Origin: Brockia lithotrophica
GTDB taxonomy: Bacteria; Bacillota; Bacilli; Thermicanales; DSM-22653
Direction of reading: 5' to 3'
Length of the DNA stretch: 64,000 bases
Assembly (NCBI RefSeq): GCF_003633725.1
Contig: NZ_RBIJ01000001.1
Coordinates: forward strand, 317,934-381,933
Part shown: piece after piece, positions 42,172 to 51,229 of the stretch
Layout: every line of letters starts with the position of its first letter
Position numbering within the stretch: the first letter of the stretch is position 1
Position numbers and translations under genes: made by a program
The notes under the pieces: generated by a model
The model's database searches: none
Told to the model about the DNA's origin: nothing
Seen by the model: only the letters and a program-made list of their open reading frames with translations

Positions 42172-43089
42172 TTACCGCTCGGGGGTTTCCGGAGGTTGTG
42201 AAGTCGGCGGGGTTTCCCCGGAGGAAGGCGGCGGTTCCTGCGAAGGCTGAGGGGGTTCGGGTGTGTGCGGCGGAACATGCGTTCCCTGCGGGGTGGGGGA
42301 GGGGAAAACGGGTCCGCCGGCGGAACCTCCTGCCGCGTAGGCCTGCCAGGGGCTTTCTTGTTTCTGTTTTCGCCGCAAAAGGTAGACGACGAAGAGAACG
42401 ACCGCCACCGCGGCGGCAAGGCCGACTACGGCGATCCCGATACCCCCTAAGGCGCCGAGAAGGCCGCCTCTCGCCGGATGGGCAAAGGCGAACTCTATGG
42501 GCCCCTTTTGCGAAGTCCCGATCTTCCACGTGATCGTCTGCTCCTGGGCGTTGTACTTACCGTTTGTTTGAACGTCCGAGGCATCCTTGGGAAGCCGAAC
42601 GGCAAACGTGCCTTCCACGAGTGCGGGAAACGAGTCGCCGGAGGCCCCGGAAACCTGATTCAGATCGAGGGTCACGCGGTAGGCTTCGTACACCTTGCTG
42701 CCCTCGCGCTTCGAGGTACGCGCGATTTCGATTCCGTCGTGGGAAAGCTTGCCCTGCGAATCGAAGACCACGGGTACGTCGACGCGAAAGCCTTGCTTGC
42801 TCCCCCGCGTGAGTTCCTCAAATTTGCACGTCGGCACCTTGGCACACTCGTCTTTCATCTCTTGGACATTTTTGTTCCATTCGCTCTCGGCGAGGGAGAT
42901 AAGCGACTCTTCCGCAAGGAGTTCCGTGGAAAGGCGCGGTTTGTCCGGTTGCGTGAGGTTGAGGTCCATATTCATCTCAATGCACCCGGACAGGGCAAAC
43001 AAGATGGGAAGGACCAAAACGAGCGCGGCGGCGCGTCGGAGCGCCCGAGGGGTGCGGCTGGGCGAACGTTGCCCATCTCTTCCCGACAT
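42172..43089 (-). CDS. LppM-like (DUF3153) lipoprotein with C-terminal membrane anchor
   Basis: A 305-residue lipoprotein. The signal peptide ends in the lipobox LSGC with Cys36. The mature N terminus IEMNMDLNLTQPDKP fits the LppM/DUF3153 domain, known from actinobacterial lipoproteins. A membrane helix at about 210-240 is followed by RRKQ and a 60-residue Pro-rich tail that would be cytoplasmic. The ATG at 43089 has AAAGGCG at good spacing; the frame upstream is basic and lacks support. The function is unknown. Confidence 0.75.
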   Translation of the reverse strand: MSGRDGQRSPSRTPRALRRAAALVLVLPILFALSGCIEMNMDLNLTQPDKPRLSTELLAEESLISLAESEWNKNVQEMKDECAKVPTCKFEELTRGSKQGFRVDVPVVFDSQGKLSHDGIEIARTSKREGSKVYEAYRVTLDLNQVSGASGDSFPALVEGTFAVRLPKDASDVQTNGKYNAQEQTITWKIGTSQKGPIEFAFAHPARGGLLGALGGIGIAVVGLAAAVAVVLFVVYLLRRKQKQESPWQAYAAGGSAGGPVFPSPTPQGTHVPPHTPEPPQPSQEPPPSSGETPPTSQPPETPER

Positions 43090-43189
43090 TTCGCCTTTCC
43101 CACCTTTTTTGGTATCCTTGACCGCCGGGCTTACTCGATCGCCGAATTCGCCTCCTGTCATACGTCCTATTCCGTCGTCCCTCGAAACT

Positions 43190-43684
43190 TTACCCCCGCT
43201 CGCGGTAACGCCGCCGGGCGTCCTCGAGCAAGCGGACGGCAGCTTCGGCGTTTTCCCAGCCGCGGACTTCCGTCTTCTTGTTTTCCAACGTCTTGTAGAC
43301 TTCAAAGAAGTGCGCGATTTCCTTGAGAATGTGGGGGGGTACGTCCGACAGATCGCGAATGTGGTCCATCCGCGGGTCCCCCGTGGCCACGGCGAGGAGC
43401 TTTTCGTCCTCTCCTTTTTCGTCCGCCATGCGCAGGTACCCTACGACGCGCGATTCGATGACGACTCCGGGGAAGGTGGGGTACGTGGTGAGGACGAGGG
43501 CGTCCAGCGGATCTCCGTCCTCCGCCAACGTCTCTTCGATGTAGCCGTACTCCGCCGGGTAAAACATGGGAGAGTAGAGCACGCGATCGAGGACGAAGCG
43601 CCCGCGCTCCTTGTCGAACTCGTACTTGTTCGCGCTACCGCGCGGAATCTCAATAACCACCTCGACGATCTGCTCCTGGCTCAT
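43190..43684 (-). CDS. ppa: Inorganic pyrophosphatase (family I)
   Basis: A 164-residue soluble pyrophosphatase hydrolysing PPi to phosphate. IEIPRGSANKYEFDKERG, the signature EDGDPLDALVL with three metal-binding Asp residues, and DPRMDHIRDLSDVP and KKTEVRGW are all present. A TATAAT on the minus strand (43794-43789) about 100 bases upstream may be its promoter. B. subtilis uses a family II enzyme, so a family I enzyme here is a taxonomic marker. Confidence 0.95.
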   Translation of the reverse strand: MSQEQIVEVVIEIPRGSANKYEFDKERGRFVLDRVLYSPMFYPAEYGYIEETLAEDGDPLDALVLTTYPTFPGVVIESRVVGYLRMADEKGEDEKLLAVATGDPRMDHIRDLSDVPPHILKEIAHFFEVYKTLENKKTEVRGWENAEAAVRLLEDARRRYRERG

Positions 43685-43828
43685 CGGAATGCGACCTCCT
43701 CACGATTGGCTTGTGTGGGTACGGTTCGGGCGACCGGCTTCGCCTCGGCAAAGGTACGCGGACGCCCGGAAACCGCCGCCATGTCCGTATTATACCATCC
43801 GCTACGCGAAGGGAAGGCGACGCGTCCT

Positions 43829-44629
43829 ATGTTCCGTTTGTTCCTCGCTCTCGTACTTGCCGCCTTCGTCTCGGCTGCCGGGTACCGCTTGCGGGCACTT
43901 TCCGCTTCGGGGGCCTTGGCGGCCACGTGCGTGGGAACGGTGGCATTTGCTTGGGGGGACGTCCGCTGGTATGGGCCCCTCGTGGTCTTTTTTCTGTCGG
44001 GCAGCTTTCTCTTTCGCCCCTTCCCGCACGCCGGTCGGACCGTCGAAGACCAAGACCGCCCCCGCACCTGGAAGCAGGTGTGCGCGAGCGGCGGAACGCT
44101 CCCCGCGTTTCTCGCGGGCGCCTATGCATTTCCGTCGTCTGCATCGCTGTTTCTCGGAACGTACGTCGCCCTCCTCGCGGCCCAGACCGCGGACACCTGG
44201 GCTACGGAGGCGGGGATCCGCTGGGGCGGCGTACCCCGCGACGTCCTCACGGGAAGACCGCTTGCCCCTGGGGCGAGCGGTGGGGTGACCGCCGTCGGGA
44301 CACTCTTCGGAATCTCAGGCGCAGTGGTCCTCGCGACTTCCGCCTTTCTATTGGCCTCCTCGTACGCGGCTTCATCCGCACCTTCGCAGGGAGAAGCTCC
44401 GGAGAACTTCGACTTTCTCCTTACGTTTTCGCCCCCCTCCTTTTTCCTCCTGGTTGGAGCGGGGATCGCGGGACTTTTCATGGATTCTCTCTTTGGGGCG
44501 CTTTGGGAACGACCGCATTCCACACGTTCCGCATTTCGCCTCTCCAACGAGGCGGTCAATTTCCTGTCCGGTCACCTCGCCGCACTTCTGTACGCGGCGG
44601 CCGCCTTCGGAATCTCGAGCGGCCGCTGA
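43829..44629 (+). CDS. DUF92 family integral membrane protein
   Basis: A 266-residue protein with about six membrane helices. GALAATCVGTVAFAWG, AAQTADTWATEAG, GASGGVTAVGTLFG and the C-terminal LSNEAVNFLSGHLAALLY are conserved in the DUF92/TIGR00297 family, related to phytol and dolichol kinase-type membrane enzymes. ATG at 43829 is used; an ATG at 43781 in the same frame overlaps the divergent ppa promoter. The substrate is not known. Confidence 0.85.
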   Translation: MFRLFLALVLAAFVSAAGYRLRALSASGALAATCVGTVAFAWGDVRWYGPLVVFFLSGSFLFRPFPHAGRTVEDQDRPRTWKQVCASGGTLPAFLAGAYAFPSSASLFLGTYVALLAAQTADTWATEAGIRWGGVPRDVLTGRPLAPGASGGVTAVGTLFGISGAVVLATSAFLLASSYAASSAPSQGEAPENFDFLLTFSPPSFFLLVGAGIAGLFMDSLFGALWERPHSTRSAFRLSNEAVNFLSGHLAALLYAAAAFGISSGR

Positions 44630-44731
44630 ATGCGCACGGACGCCGTTCCTCCGAAGCTTTCTGCACATATGCCCCTGGGAACGTCGCATAAGACACGAAT
44701 AGGCGACGGCGGAACGAGGGGGGAGGCAGGG

Positions 44732-45205
44732 GTGCCCGTTTTCTTGTTTCTCGGGGCAGTAGGGATCCTCGAACCCACCATGCGCCTTCTCTTGAGCGGC
44801 GCCTATCCCCTTTCTCCGTACACGAACCTCGGAGATTTCCTCGCCCTCCTCGTCTTCCGTCCGTTCCTCGTCGCGGTCCACCTGAGCGGGGTCCTCCTCG
44901 CCCAACACCTCAAGCTCCTCGCGCTCGAGCGCGCCTGGATCCGCTCTCCGCGGGAGGGCATCCGCTGCCTTTTTTTCGCCGTAGTGTCGTGGGTATGGGC
45001 GGCTGGGTTTCTTGGGTTTTCCTTCGGTTTGGCGTTCGCGCTCTTCCTCGCACTCGAATTCACCCGTCTGCGGGAGGTCGTGCGGGCGGTGATGCGCAGC
45101 CTGCGCCTTCCGCGCTCGAACCTCTCGCAAGAGCTCCTTCGACGGGGCTACGGCACCCCTTGGAAATCCTCCGGCAGCGGTTCGTCGGGCAGGACGAATC
45201 GATAG
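44732..45205 (+). CDS. Unknown membrane protein
   Basis: A 157-residue hydrophobic protein with three or four helices (about 4-20, 32-58, 78-105). I do not recognise the family. GTG at 44732 follows GGGGGGAGGCAGG; the frame upstream of it is hydrophilic. The last 58 bases overlap the end of the convergent deacetylase gene, so the C terminus as read may be unreliable. Confidence 0.5.
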   Translation: MPVFLFLGAVGILEPTMRLLLSGAYPLSPYTNLGDFLALLVFRPFLVAVHLSGVLLAQHLKLLALERAWIRSPREGIRCLFFAVVSWVWAAGFLGFSFGLAFALFLALEFTRLREVVRAVMRSLRLPRSNLSQELLRRGYGTPWKSSGSGSSGRTNR

Positions 45206-46089
45206 CCCTGCCGTTCAAGCTCTTCCAGAATTTCCGGTAGGGCGCGTGCGGTAAGAGAGAGGTCGTGAAAGAGGAGCGTGGCACCCGGGTGGACGTGGGA
45301 GACGACGCTTTGCACGATCGATTTGGCGCTTTTGCGGCGCCAATCCTCACTCGACCACGTCCACTGGAGAAGGACCATGCCCTCCTCTTCGAGTACAGAA
45401 TACGCACAGGGGGACATTTTCCCGTACGGCGGCCGGAAAAAGGCGGGACGTATTCCCGTCTCCCGTTCCACGAAATCGTTCAGACGTACGATCTCCTCCC
45501 GCACCTGCTCGCAAGGGATGCGCGTGAGGCGTGCGTGGCTCCAGGTGTGGTTCCCGATCCCGTGTCCCCTTCGGGCGATCTCTCGCAAGAGCTCTGGCCG
45601 CTTTTCGGCGTAGGTCCCGTTTACGAAAAAGAGAGCGGGGGCGCGGTGACGTTCCAAAACGTCGAGGATCTTGCGTGTCGACTCGCCGCGAGGGGCGTCG
45701 TCAAAGGTGAGAAGGACGATCTTTTCCTTGCCGTTTCCTCCCAAGAGCCGTACCAGGGAAGAGCGCGTTACGACGTACCTCGATCCCCCAAACGTACCTT
45801 GCGGCCGGATGTTGGGGTGTTGCGCCCCGACGCTGGGGCTTTGAGGCTGGTCGTGGGTGTCTTGCGACCCGACACTGGGGCCTTGGTGTTGAACATCGGG
45901 AGTCTGAATGGTGACATAGGGTTGGCCTGCGGTCAGTTTTTCCGTTTGCGGTTTCCCCCCGGCCTTTCCGACGCCGGCCTTTACGACGACGAACCCGCCC
46001 GCGAAAAGGACGAGAAAGAGGACGGCGAGCACGAGGAAACCCGGGAATGGTCGATATCGCCTGCCCCCGATCTGGATGCGTCTGTCCAT
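45148..46089 (-). CDS. Polysaccharide deacetylase (NodB domain)
   Basis: A 313-residue membrane-anchored deacetylase acting on cell-wall or exopolysaccharide amino sugars. The membrane anchor spans about 17-38. A linker with repeated SVG-Q-(D/H)-P-Q units covers 65-100. The NodB domain has TFDD (Asp130, Asp131), the metal ligands His181 and His185 in HTWSH, and RPPYG (219-223). The C-terminal motif LLFHD follows. The ATG at 46089 has GGAGGGA upstream. The PdaB/PdaA-type sporulation role is possible but not shown. Confidence 0.88.
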   Translation of the reverse strand: MDRRIQIGGRRYRPFPGFLVLAVLFLVLFAGGFVVVKAGVGKAGGKPQTEKLTAGQPYVTIQTPDVQHQGPSVGSQDTHDQPQSPSVGAQHPNIRPQGTFGGSRYVVTRSSLVRLLGGNGKEKIVLLTFDDAPRGESTRKILDVLERHRAPALFFVNGTYAEKRPELLREIARRGHGIGNHTWSHARLTRIPCEQVREEIVRLNDFVERETGIRPAFFRPPYGKMSPCAYSVLEEEGMVLLQWTWSSEDWRRKSAKSIVQSVVSHVHPGATLLFHDLSLTARALPEILEELERQGYRFVLPDEPLPEDFQGVP

Positions 46090-46260
46090 CAGCCTTCCCT
46101 CCTCGAACGCCGTCCCTTAGGATGCATCGTGCGGAAGAAGGATAGGGGAGATTTCGCGAGACCGAAAGAGCCAGATCTCTCCTTGGGCGTTTTTCCCCGA
46201 AATCTCGACACATGAGGGCAAAAACACGGGAAACGCTAACGGGTGAAGGAGGTGGTCAAC

Positions 46261-46560
46261 GTGCAGAACGGTCTCGGGGCCTTTCTCGTCGGCGCCGGTC
46301 TCGGCCTCATCGCCGGAGTGGCCGTCGTGAAGTGGATGGATTTGGCGTGGGAAGAGGATGCGGTGCGTCAGCTCACGAAGCGCGGCCGGCGGGCCTTCGA
46401 CCAAGTCCGTGAAGGCGCCGAACAGGTGGCAGAAGGATTCAAGGAAAACGTGCGTGAAGGGGCACAAAAGATCGTGCGGCGCGTGCGCGAGTCGGCCGGC
46501 GATCTGACTTCGCGAGGGGAGACGCTCATCGAAGGATCCCCGGAATACGCCCGGGATTGA
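46261..46560 (+). CDS. Small membrane-anchored helical protein, YtxH-like
   Basis: A 99-residue protein: one N-terminal glycine-rich membrane helix (about 4-24, LGAFLVGAGLGLIAGVAVV) and a long charged amphipathic helix. The plan is that of YtxH/general-stress small proteins, though similarity is compositional. GTG at 46261 follows GGAGGTGG. A strong terminator follows at 46623. Confidence 0.6.
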   Translation: MQNGLGAFLVGAGLGLIAGVAVVKWMDLAWEEDAVRQLTKRGRRAFDQVREGAEQVAEGFKENVREGAQKIVRRVRESAGDLTSRGETLIEGSPEYARD

Positions 46561-46622
46561 GGAAGGGGCGAGGGAAAGCCCGTTCTTCCCGCGGTTCCGT
46601 CGCGGTTAGGCAATACATGGAC

Positions 46623-46649
46623 AAGGGCCCGAGTGAAGCGGGCCCTTTT
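46623..46649 (+). terminator. Rho-independent terminator
   Basis: AAGGGCCCG (46623-46631) pairs with CGGGCCCTT (46639-46647), a 9-bp stem with a 7-base loop, followed by TTTT. It ends the YtxH-like gene transcript. Confidence 0.85.
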
Positions 46650-46779
46650 GTGTTGTGCAATGACGTACGGCTCTTCCGGGGGGTTACGAAGTTTTCCCTG
46701 GCGTACGGTACAATAAACTGCAGAGTAGCGAAACGACGCAAAGACCCCTAAGCGGCGGACGGGGAGGAGGGGTTTCGCT

Positions 46780-47871
46780 TTGATCGAGTACTACCGCAAG
46801 TATGCCCGCACGATTTTCGACGTCGCCGTCCTCGTCCTTACGGTCTACCTTCTCATGGCCGCCTTTAGCTACCTCTTCCACCTCGTGCCGCCGCTCTTCT
46901 ACATGGTGGTACTCTTTCTTTTTGTACGCCCGTTCATTCGCCTCTTCGAACGTCGTGGCGTTCCCCGCGGGCTTGCCGTTTCCCTCGGGTTTCTCGCCTT
47001 TATCCTCCTCATCGTTCTCGTCCTCGGACTCATCGGGCTCATCGTCGTCGGAGAGATCCGTGGTCTTGTAGACGCACTTCCCAAGACCGTGGAGTACATG
47101 GAGATCCGCGTAAACGAACAGTATCAATGGTTCCTACAAAAGGCGGAGAACCTCCCCCCTGAGGTGTTTGAGCGCCTGCGCGCGTACGAGACGGATTTCG
47201 TACGCCAAGCGGGAACCTGGCTTCAGGGGCTTCTCCGCCAACTCTTGGACACGATCACGTATTGGCCGACGCGGTTGGCGAAGTTCCTCGGGGACATCTT
47301 CCTCTCCGGGCTTCTTACGTTCTTTTTCGCTCTGGAATACGACCACTGGCATGACTGGTACGCTACGCGTGCGCCGGGAACCCTCCGTCGCGCCCTGCAC
47401 TTCCTCAACGCCCACGTCTTGAGCCAGATCGTCCGCTACCTCGGGGCGCTCCTCAAAATCGTGTCCGTGACGGGATTTCTCGTCCTCATCGGCGCCGTCA
47501 TCCTCCACAAGCCGAACCCGTTCCTCCTCGCGCTGCTGGCGGCCGTCCTCGAGTTTGTCCCGTACTTGGGGATCATGACCTTTTTCGTCCCCTGGATCGT
47601 ATCCGAATACGTGAGTGGCGGCTGGCTGCCGGCCCTCTACGTCCTCATCCTCTACGGCGTCGTTTCCCTCGCGCGCCACATTCTCGAACCGCGAATCATG
47701 GGCCAAACGCTCGGTGTATCCCCGTTTACGATGCTTTTGGCCATCGTCCTTTCGGCGGCGTACTTCGGCTGGCCGGGCGTCTTTCTCGCGCCGTTTCTCG
47801 TGATCTTGATCAAGGCCTTGTACGACCAAGGGTACCTCAAGCGTTGGGTACGCCTTCCTCCGGACGACTGA
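46780..47871 (+). CDS. AI-2E family transporter
   Basis: A 363-residue permease of the AI-2E/UPF0118 (PerM) family with about eight helices in the usual 2+6 arrangement. FLFVRPFIRLFERRGVPRGLAV, AAVLEFVPYLGIMTFFVPW and the C-terminal EPRIMGQTLGVSPFTMLLAI are diagnostic. TTG at 46780 follows GGGGAGGAGG. Members transport AI-2 or act as Na+/H+ antiporters; the role here is open. Confidence 0.88.
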   Translation: MIEYYRKYARTIFDVAVLVLTVYLLMAAFSYLFHLVPPLFYMVVLFLFVRPFIRLFERRGVPRGLAVSLGFLAFILLIVLVLGLIGLIVVGEIRGLVDALPKTVEYMEIRVNEQYQWFLQKAENLPPEVFERLRAYETDFVRQAGTWLQGLLRQLLDTITYWPTRLAKFLGDIFLSGLLTFFFALEYDHWHDWYATRAPGTLRRALHFLNAHVLSQIVRYLGALLKIVSVTGFLVLIGAVILHKPNPFLLALLAAVLEFVPYLGIMTFFVPWIVSEYVSGGWLPALYVLILYGVVSLARHILEPRIMGQTLGVSPFTMLLAIVLSAAYFGWPGVFLAPFLVILIKALYDQGYLKRWVRLPPDD

Positions 47872-48004
47872 GTGGAGTTTCCCCGGCTCCGGGGGTCGCA
47901 CCCCCGACAAGCCCCGTGCATACCGTAAGACGCAGGGCAAAAGCCCAGACCGCCGAACCGGAGCCCGCGGAGAAACCTTTGGCAAAGATCGAGGAGGGAA
48001 ACCC

Positions 48005-49066
48005 ATGGCGTACCCCTTCGCCGCAGATCCGCGACCGACCGTCCTCATCGGCGGGCGGGGGAGAGAGTTTGCACCTGCCCGGCCGCATTCGCCCGTTCCC
48101 AAGCAAGAGCTGCGAGGGGGGACCTTTGTTTTGGCGCGCACGGGCACACGGGACGCCCAAGGGAATGTGCGTTCCGGCCTATTCGACCTCCCAGAAATCC
48201 AGAGCCGTCCCGACCTCTACGGGGCGCTTGCGGAGCTGGAGCGCCTCATCGGACTCGGGGAACTCAAGACGTTTGTCTTTGAACTTGTGGCCTTCGTCCT
48301 CGTGAGCGAGCGACGTCGGCAGATGGGTCTGCGCGTGCAGCCGCAATCCTACCACATGGTGTTTTCCGGAAGTCCAGGGACAGGAAAGACGACGGCCGCT
48401 CGCCTGTTGGGACGCGTGTTTGCCGCGCTAGGGCTTCTGCCCCGCGGCCACGTGGTCGAGGTGGAGCGGGCGGACCTCGTCGGCGAGTACATCGGCCACA
48501 CGGCCCAACGAACGCGCGATGCCATTCAACGGGCGATGGGGGGAATCCTCTTCATCGACGAAGCATATTCGCTCGCCCGCGGCGGCGAGCGGGATTTCGG
48601 CCGCGAGGCCATCGACACGCTCGTCAAGGCGATGGAGGATCACCGGGAGAGGTTTCTCCTCATCTTGGCCGGGTACGAACGGGAGATGGAAGAATTCCTC
48701 GCCACCAACCCAGGGCTTCCTTCGCGCTTCCCCTTTCGCCTTCGTTTTCCCGATTACACGGTAGAAGAACTCCTTGCAATCGCCGATTTGTTCGTGGAAG
48801 AAAGGGACTACCGCCTGGCACCCGGAGCACGGGCGGCCCTTGAGCGCCTCATCGTCCGGGAAAAGCGCAAGTTTTACCCACCGTTCAGCAACGCGCGGTT
48901 CGTGCGCAACGTCGTGGAAGGAGCCATACGCGCCCACGCCGCCCGCGTGCTCCGCGAAGGGCGCATGAGCCCGCAGGACCTCACGCTTCTTACGGTGCGG
49001 GACGTGGAGGCTTGGGAAGGTGGATTTGCTGGAGAAGGGACGAACGAACGTGGACTTCGGTGGTAA
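48005..49066 (+). CDS. spoVK: Stage V sporulation protein K (CbxX/CfxQ-type AAA ATPase)
   Basis: A 353-residue AAA ATPase. Walker A SGSPGTGKTTAA at 121-132, the Walker B ILFIDEAYSL near 182 and the sensor-2 region NARFVRNVVEGAI are clear. The N-terminal 70 residues are extended. Next to a YnbB-like gene it repeats the B. subtilis spoVK-ynbB order. It is needed for spore maturation. The 133-base gap upstream contains a C-rich hairpin (CGGGGG-TCGCA-CCCCCG, about 47897-47913). Confidence 0.9.
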   Translation: MAYPFAADPRPTVLIGGRGREFAPARPHSPVPKQELRGGTFVLARTGTRDAQGNVRSGLFDLPEIQSRPDLYGALAELERLIGLGELKTFVFELVAFVLVSERRRQMGLRVQPQSYHMVFSGSPGTGKTTAARLLGRVFAALGLLPRGHVVEVERADLVGEYIGHTAQRTRDAIQRAMGGILFIDEAYSLARGGERDFGREAIDTLVKAMEDHRERFLLILAGYEREMEEFLATNPGLPSRFPFRLRFPDYTVEELLAIADLFVEERDYRLAPGARAALERLIVREKRKFYPPFSNARFVRNVVEGAIRAHAARVLREGRMSPQDLTLLTVRDVEAWEGGFAGEGTNERGLRW

Positions 49067-50396
49067 ACGCGATGCGCTCTTCGCACTTGCCGATGGGATC
49101 GAACGAGAGCTCGCGCCGCTTCACCGCGCGTTCGAACGGCGCGCCGAGCGGCATCTCGAGCGCATCCTCACAGCGATGCATAGGCACCGCATATCCGGCC
49201 AGCACCTCATGCCCACCACGGGATATGGGTTGGGAGATGTCGGACGCGAGGGCCTCGAAGCGGTCTACGCCGAGGTTTTCGGTGGGGAGGCCGCCCTCGT
49301 GAGCCCGCACATCCTTTCGGGTACGCACGCCCTTGCCGTTGCGCTGTTCGGCCTCCTCCGCCCGGGAGACGGCCTCGTCCTCGCGACAGGCGTGCCGTAC
49401 GACACGCTCCTTCCGGTGATCGGGATCGACGTCGAGGGACGCTGTGTCGATTCTCCGCCCGGTGAAGCTTCGCTTCCCGAGGGGCGCCGTTCGCGCAACC
49501 TCGGCCCCGGGAGCCTATGTGCCTTAGGCGTGCGGCCTACGCTAGTTCCCCTTCGTTCCGACGGTCGCTTCGACCGAGAGGGGGCGCTCGAGGCGATTCG
49601 CGAAGACACGCGGGTGGTCTTCGTTCAGCGTTCGCGCGGGTACGCCGACGTTCCCTCGCGCCGCGTAGAGGAGATTGCGGCGTTCGTCGAAGGCGTTCGG
49701 CGGAAGGCGCCGCACGTATTCGTCCTTGTGGACAACTGCTACGGGGAATTTGTCGAAGAACGGGAGCCAACGCACGTGGGAGCGGACCTCATCGTCGGCT
49801 CGCTCATCAAAAACCCCGGCGGCGGGCTCGCCAAGAGCGGCGGATATCTCGTAGGCCGCGAGGAGGCCGTTGCGCGGGCCGCAGAGCGCTACACGGCCCC
49901 GGGAATCGGAAGGGAAATCGGTGCCACCTACCCGGGACTTTGGGATCTGTACATGGGCTTTTTCCTCGCGCCGCACCACGTGGCAGAAGCCCTCAAGGGA
50001 GCGAGCTTTGCCGCCGCGCTCCTCGCGCGTCTCGGTTTTGCCGTTTCCCCTGCGGCGGACGAGCCTCGAACAGACGTAATTCAAGCGATCCGTTTCGGCG
50101 ACCGAGCCGCACTCCTCGAGTTTCTCGCCGCAATCCAGGAGACCTCTCCGATCGATGCCTTCGTTACGCCGGTTCCCGACGAGATGCCAGGTTACGCCGA
50201 TCCGGTCGTCATGGCAGGAGGGACGTTTGTCCAGGGCTCGACGGCCGAACTCTCCGCCGACGCTCCCATCCGGCCTCCGTACGTCGCCTATCTCCAAGGA
50301 GGGCTCACCTATGCCCACGTCAAGCTCGCGATCCTCAACGCAGCCCGCCGCCTCTTGGAGAAGGGATATTCTGAGATTCGGCTTTCTACGACGTAA
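49020..50396 (+). CDS. YnbB-like PLP-dependent enzyme (methionine gamma-lyase/aluminium-resistance family)
   Basis: A 458-residue fold-type I PLP enzyme. The probable cofactor Lys264 is in VGSLIKNPGGGLAKSGGYLVG and Asp238 in VLVDNCYGEFV. The conserved C-terminal AYLQGGLTYAHVKLA matches the YnbB/AlrP family annotated as methionine gamma-lyase or aluminium resistance. Its true reaction is uncertain. It overlaps the end of spoVK by 47 bases; GTG at 49020 has GGGAAGG, and TTG 49026 is an alternative. Confidence 0.85.
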   Translation: MDLLEKGRTNVDFGGKRDALFALADGIERELAPLHRAFERRAERHLERILTAMHRHRISGQHLMPTTGYGLGDVGREGLEAVYAEVFGGEAALVSPHILSGTHALAVALFGLLRPGDGLVLATGVPYDTLLPVIGIDVEGRCVDSPPGEASLPEGRRSRNLGPGSLCALGVRPTLVPLRSDGRFDREGALEAIREDTRVVFVQRSRGYADVPSRRVEEIAAFVEGVRRKAPHVFVLVDNCYGEFVEEREPTHVGADLIVGSLIKNPGGGLAKSGGYLVGREEAVARAAERYTAPGIGREIGATYPGLWDLYMGFFLAPHHVAEALKGASFAAALLARLGFAVSPAADEPRTDVIQAIRFGDRAALLEFLAAIQETSPIDAFVTPVPDEMPGYADPVVMAGGTFVQGSTAELSADAPIRPPYVAYLQGGLTYAHVKLAILNAARRLLEKGYSEIRLSTT

Positions 50397-50490
50397 ACCC
50401 AAGCCGACTTTCCCCGCACGTCCTCGTGTGCGAAGAAACGAAACATGAAACGAATGCAAACCTACGACGAACGGACTGAAACGAGTAAAG

Positions 50491-50524
50491 AAAAAGGCCG
50501 CTCTGTGCGCGGCCTAATTTTTTT
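50491..50524 (+). terminator. Bidirectional terminator between the YnbB-like gene and the I-E array
   Basis: AGGCCGC (50495-50501) pairs with GCGGCCT (50509-50515); seven T residues follow on the plus strand (50518-50524), and five A residues on the other side give a T run on the minus strand. It ends 6 bases before the first CRISPR repeat. Confidence 0.85.
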
Positions 50525-50530
50525 GCGGTG

Positions 50531-51229
50531 GGTTCATCCCCGCGTGCGCGGGGGAAACACGGCGATATCGCCGTCCTCCACGATGGGCTGCGGTCCATCC
50601 CCGCGTGCGCGGGGGAAACAGCGGGCGGTACTGTCCTAGTACTACCCTGTCCGGTCCATCCCCGCGTGCGCGGGGGAAACATTTCCGCGATCATCTTTCT
50701 CGTTGGCGGTGCGGGTCCATCCCCGCGTGCGCGGGGGAAACTCTACCGCACCGCTAAACGTCTTGTCGCTGGTGGGTCCATCCCCGCGTGCGCGGGGGAA
50801 ACTTGAGAGCGGTCTCAAGCTGGTCGATCCGCTCGGGTCCATCCCCGCGTGCGCGGGGGAAACATTCTTCTAATAATTGATGAGGCCTCTATTTTGGGTC
50901 CATCCCCGCGTGCGCGGGGGAAACCAGCGACCACGCCGCCTTCCACGACCTGTCCAGGGTCCATCCCCGCGTGCGCGGGGGAAACCTCATGGTCTTCATG
51001 CCATCACCACCTACTTTAGGTCCATCCCCGCGTGCGCGGGGGAAACGAGCTCAGACTCCACCTGCTGGGCCGCATAGCGGGTCCATCCCCGCGTGCGCGG
51101 GGGAAACTCTTGACTTTTTGCGCCGCACCTACACTGGCATGGTCCATCCCCGCGTGCGCGGGGGAAACCAGTCCGGGTTCATCTGGCACGCGCACCCGTA
51201 CGGTCCATCCCCGCGTGCGCGGGGGAAAC
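50531..51229 (-). CRISPR. Type I-E-like CRISPR array, 12 repeats, no adjacent cas genes
   Basis: A 28-base repeat occurs 12 times with a period of 60-62 bases. Its plus-strand reading starts GGTCCATCCCC and ends GCGGGGGAAAC, first at 50531-50558 and last at 51202-51229. Read on the minus strand it starts GTTTCCCCCGCG and ends GGGGATGGACC, matching the I-E pattern (E. coli ends GGGGATAAACCG, Thermus GGGGATGGACCG), so transcription should be leftward. The repeat at 50531 has one substitution (T at position 3 of the plus reading), as expected for the trailer end. Spacers are 32-34 bases. No I-E cas gene is in the window. Confidence 0.95.

Noticed and set aside
47872-48004. Possible cyclic-dinucleotide riboswitch before spoVK
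   Set aside because: A GACGCAGGGCAAAAG stretch recalls the GEMM core only loosely; the conserved tetraloop/receptor elements are not present.
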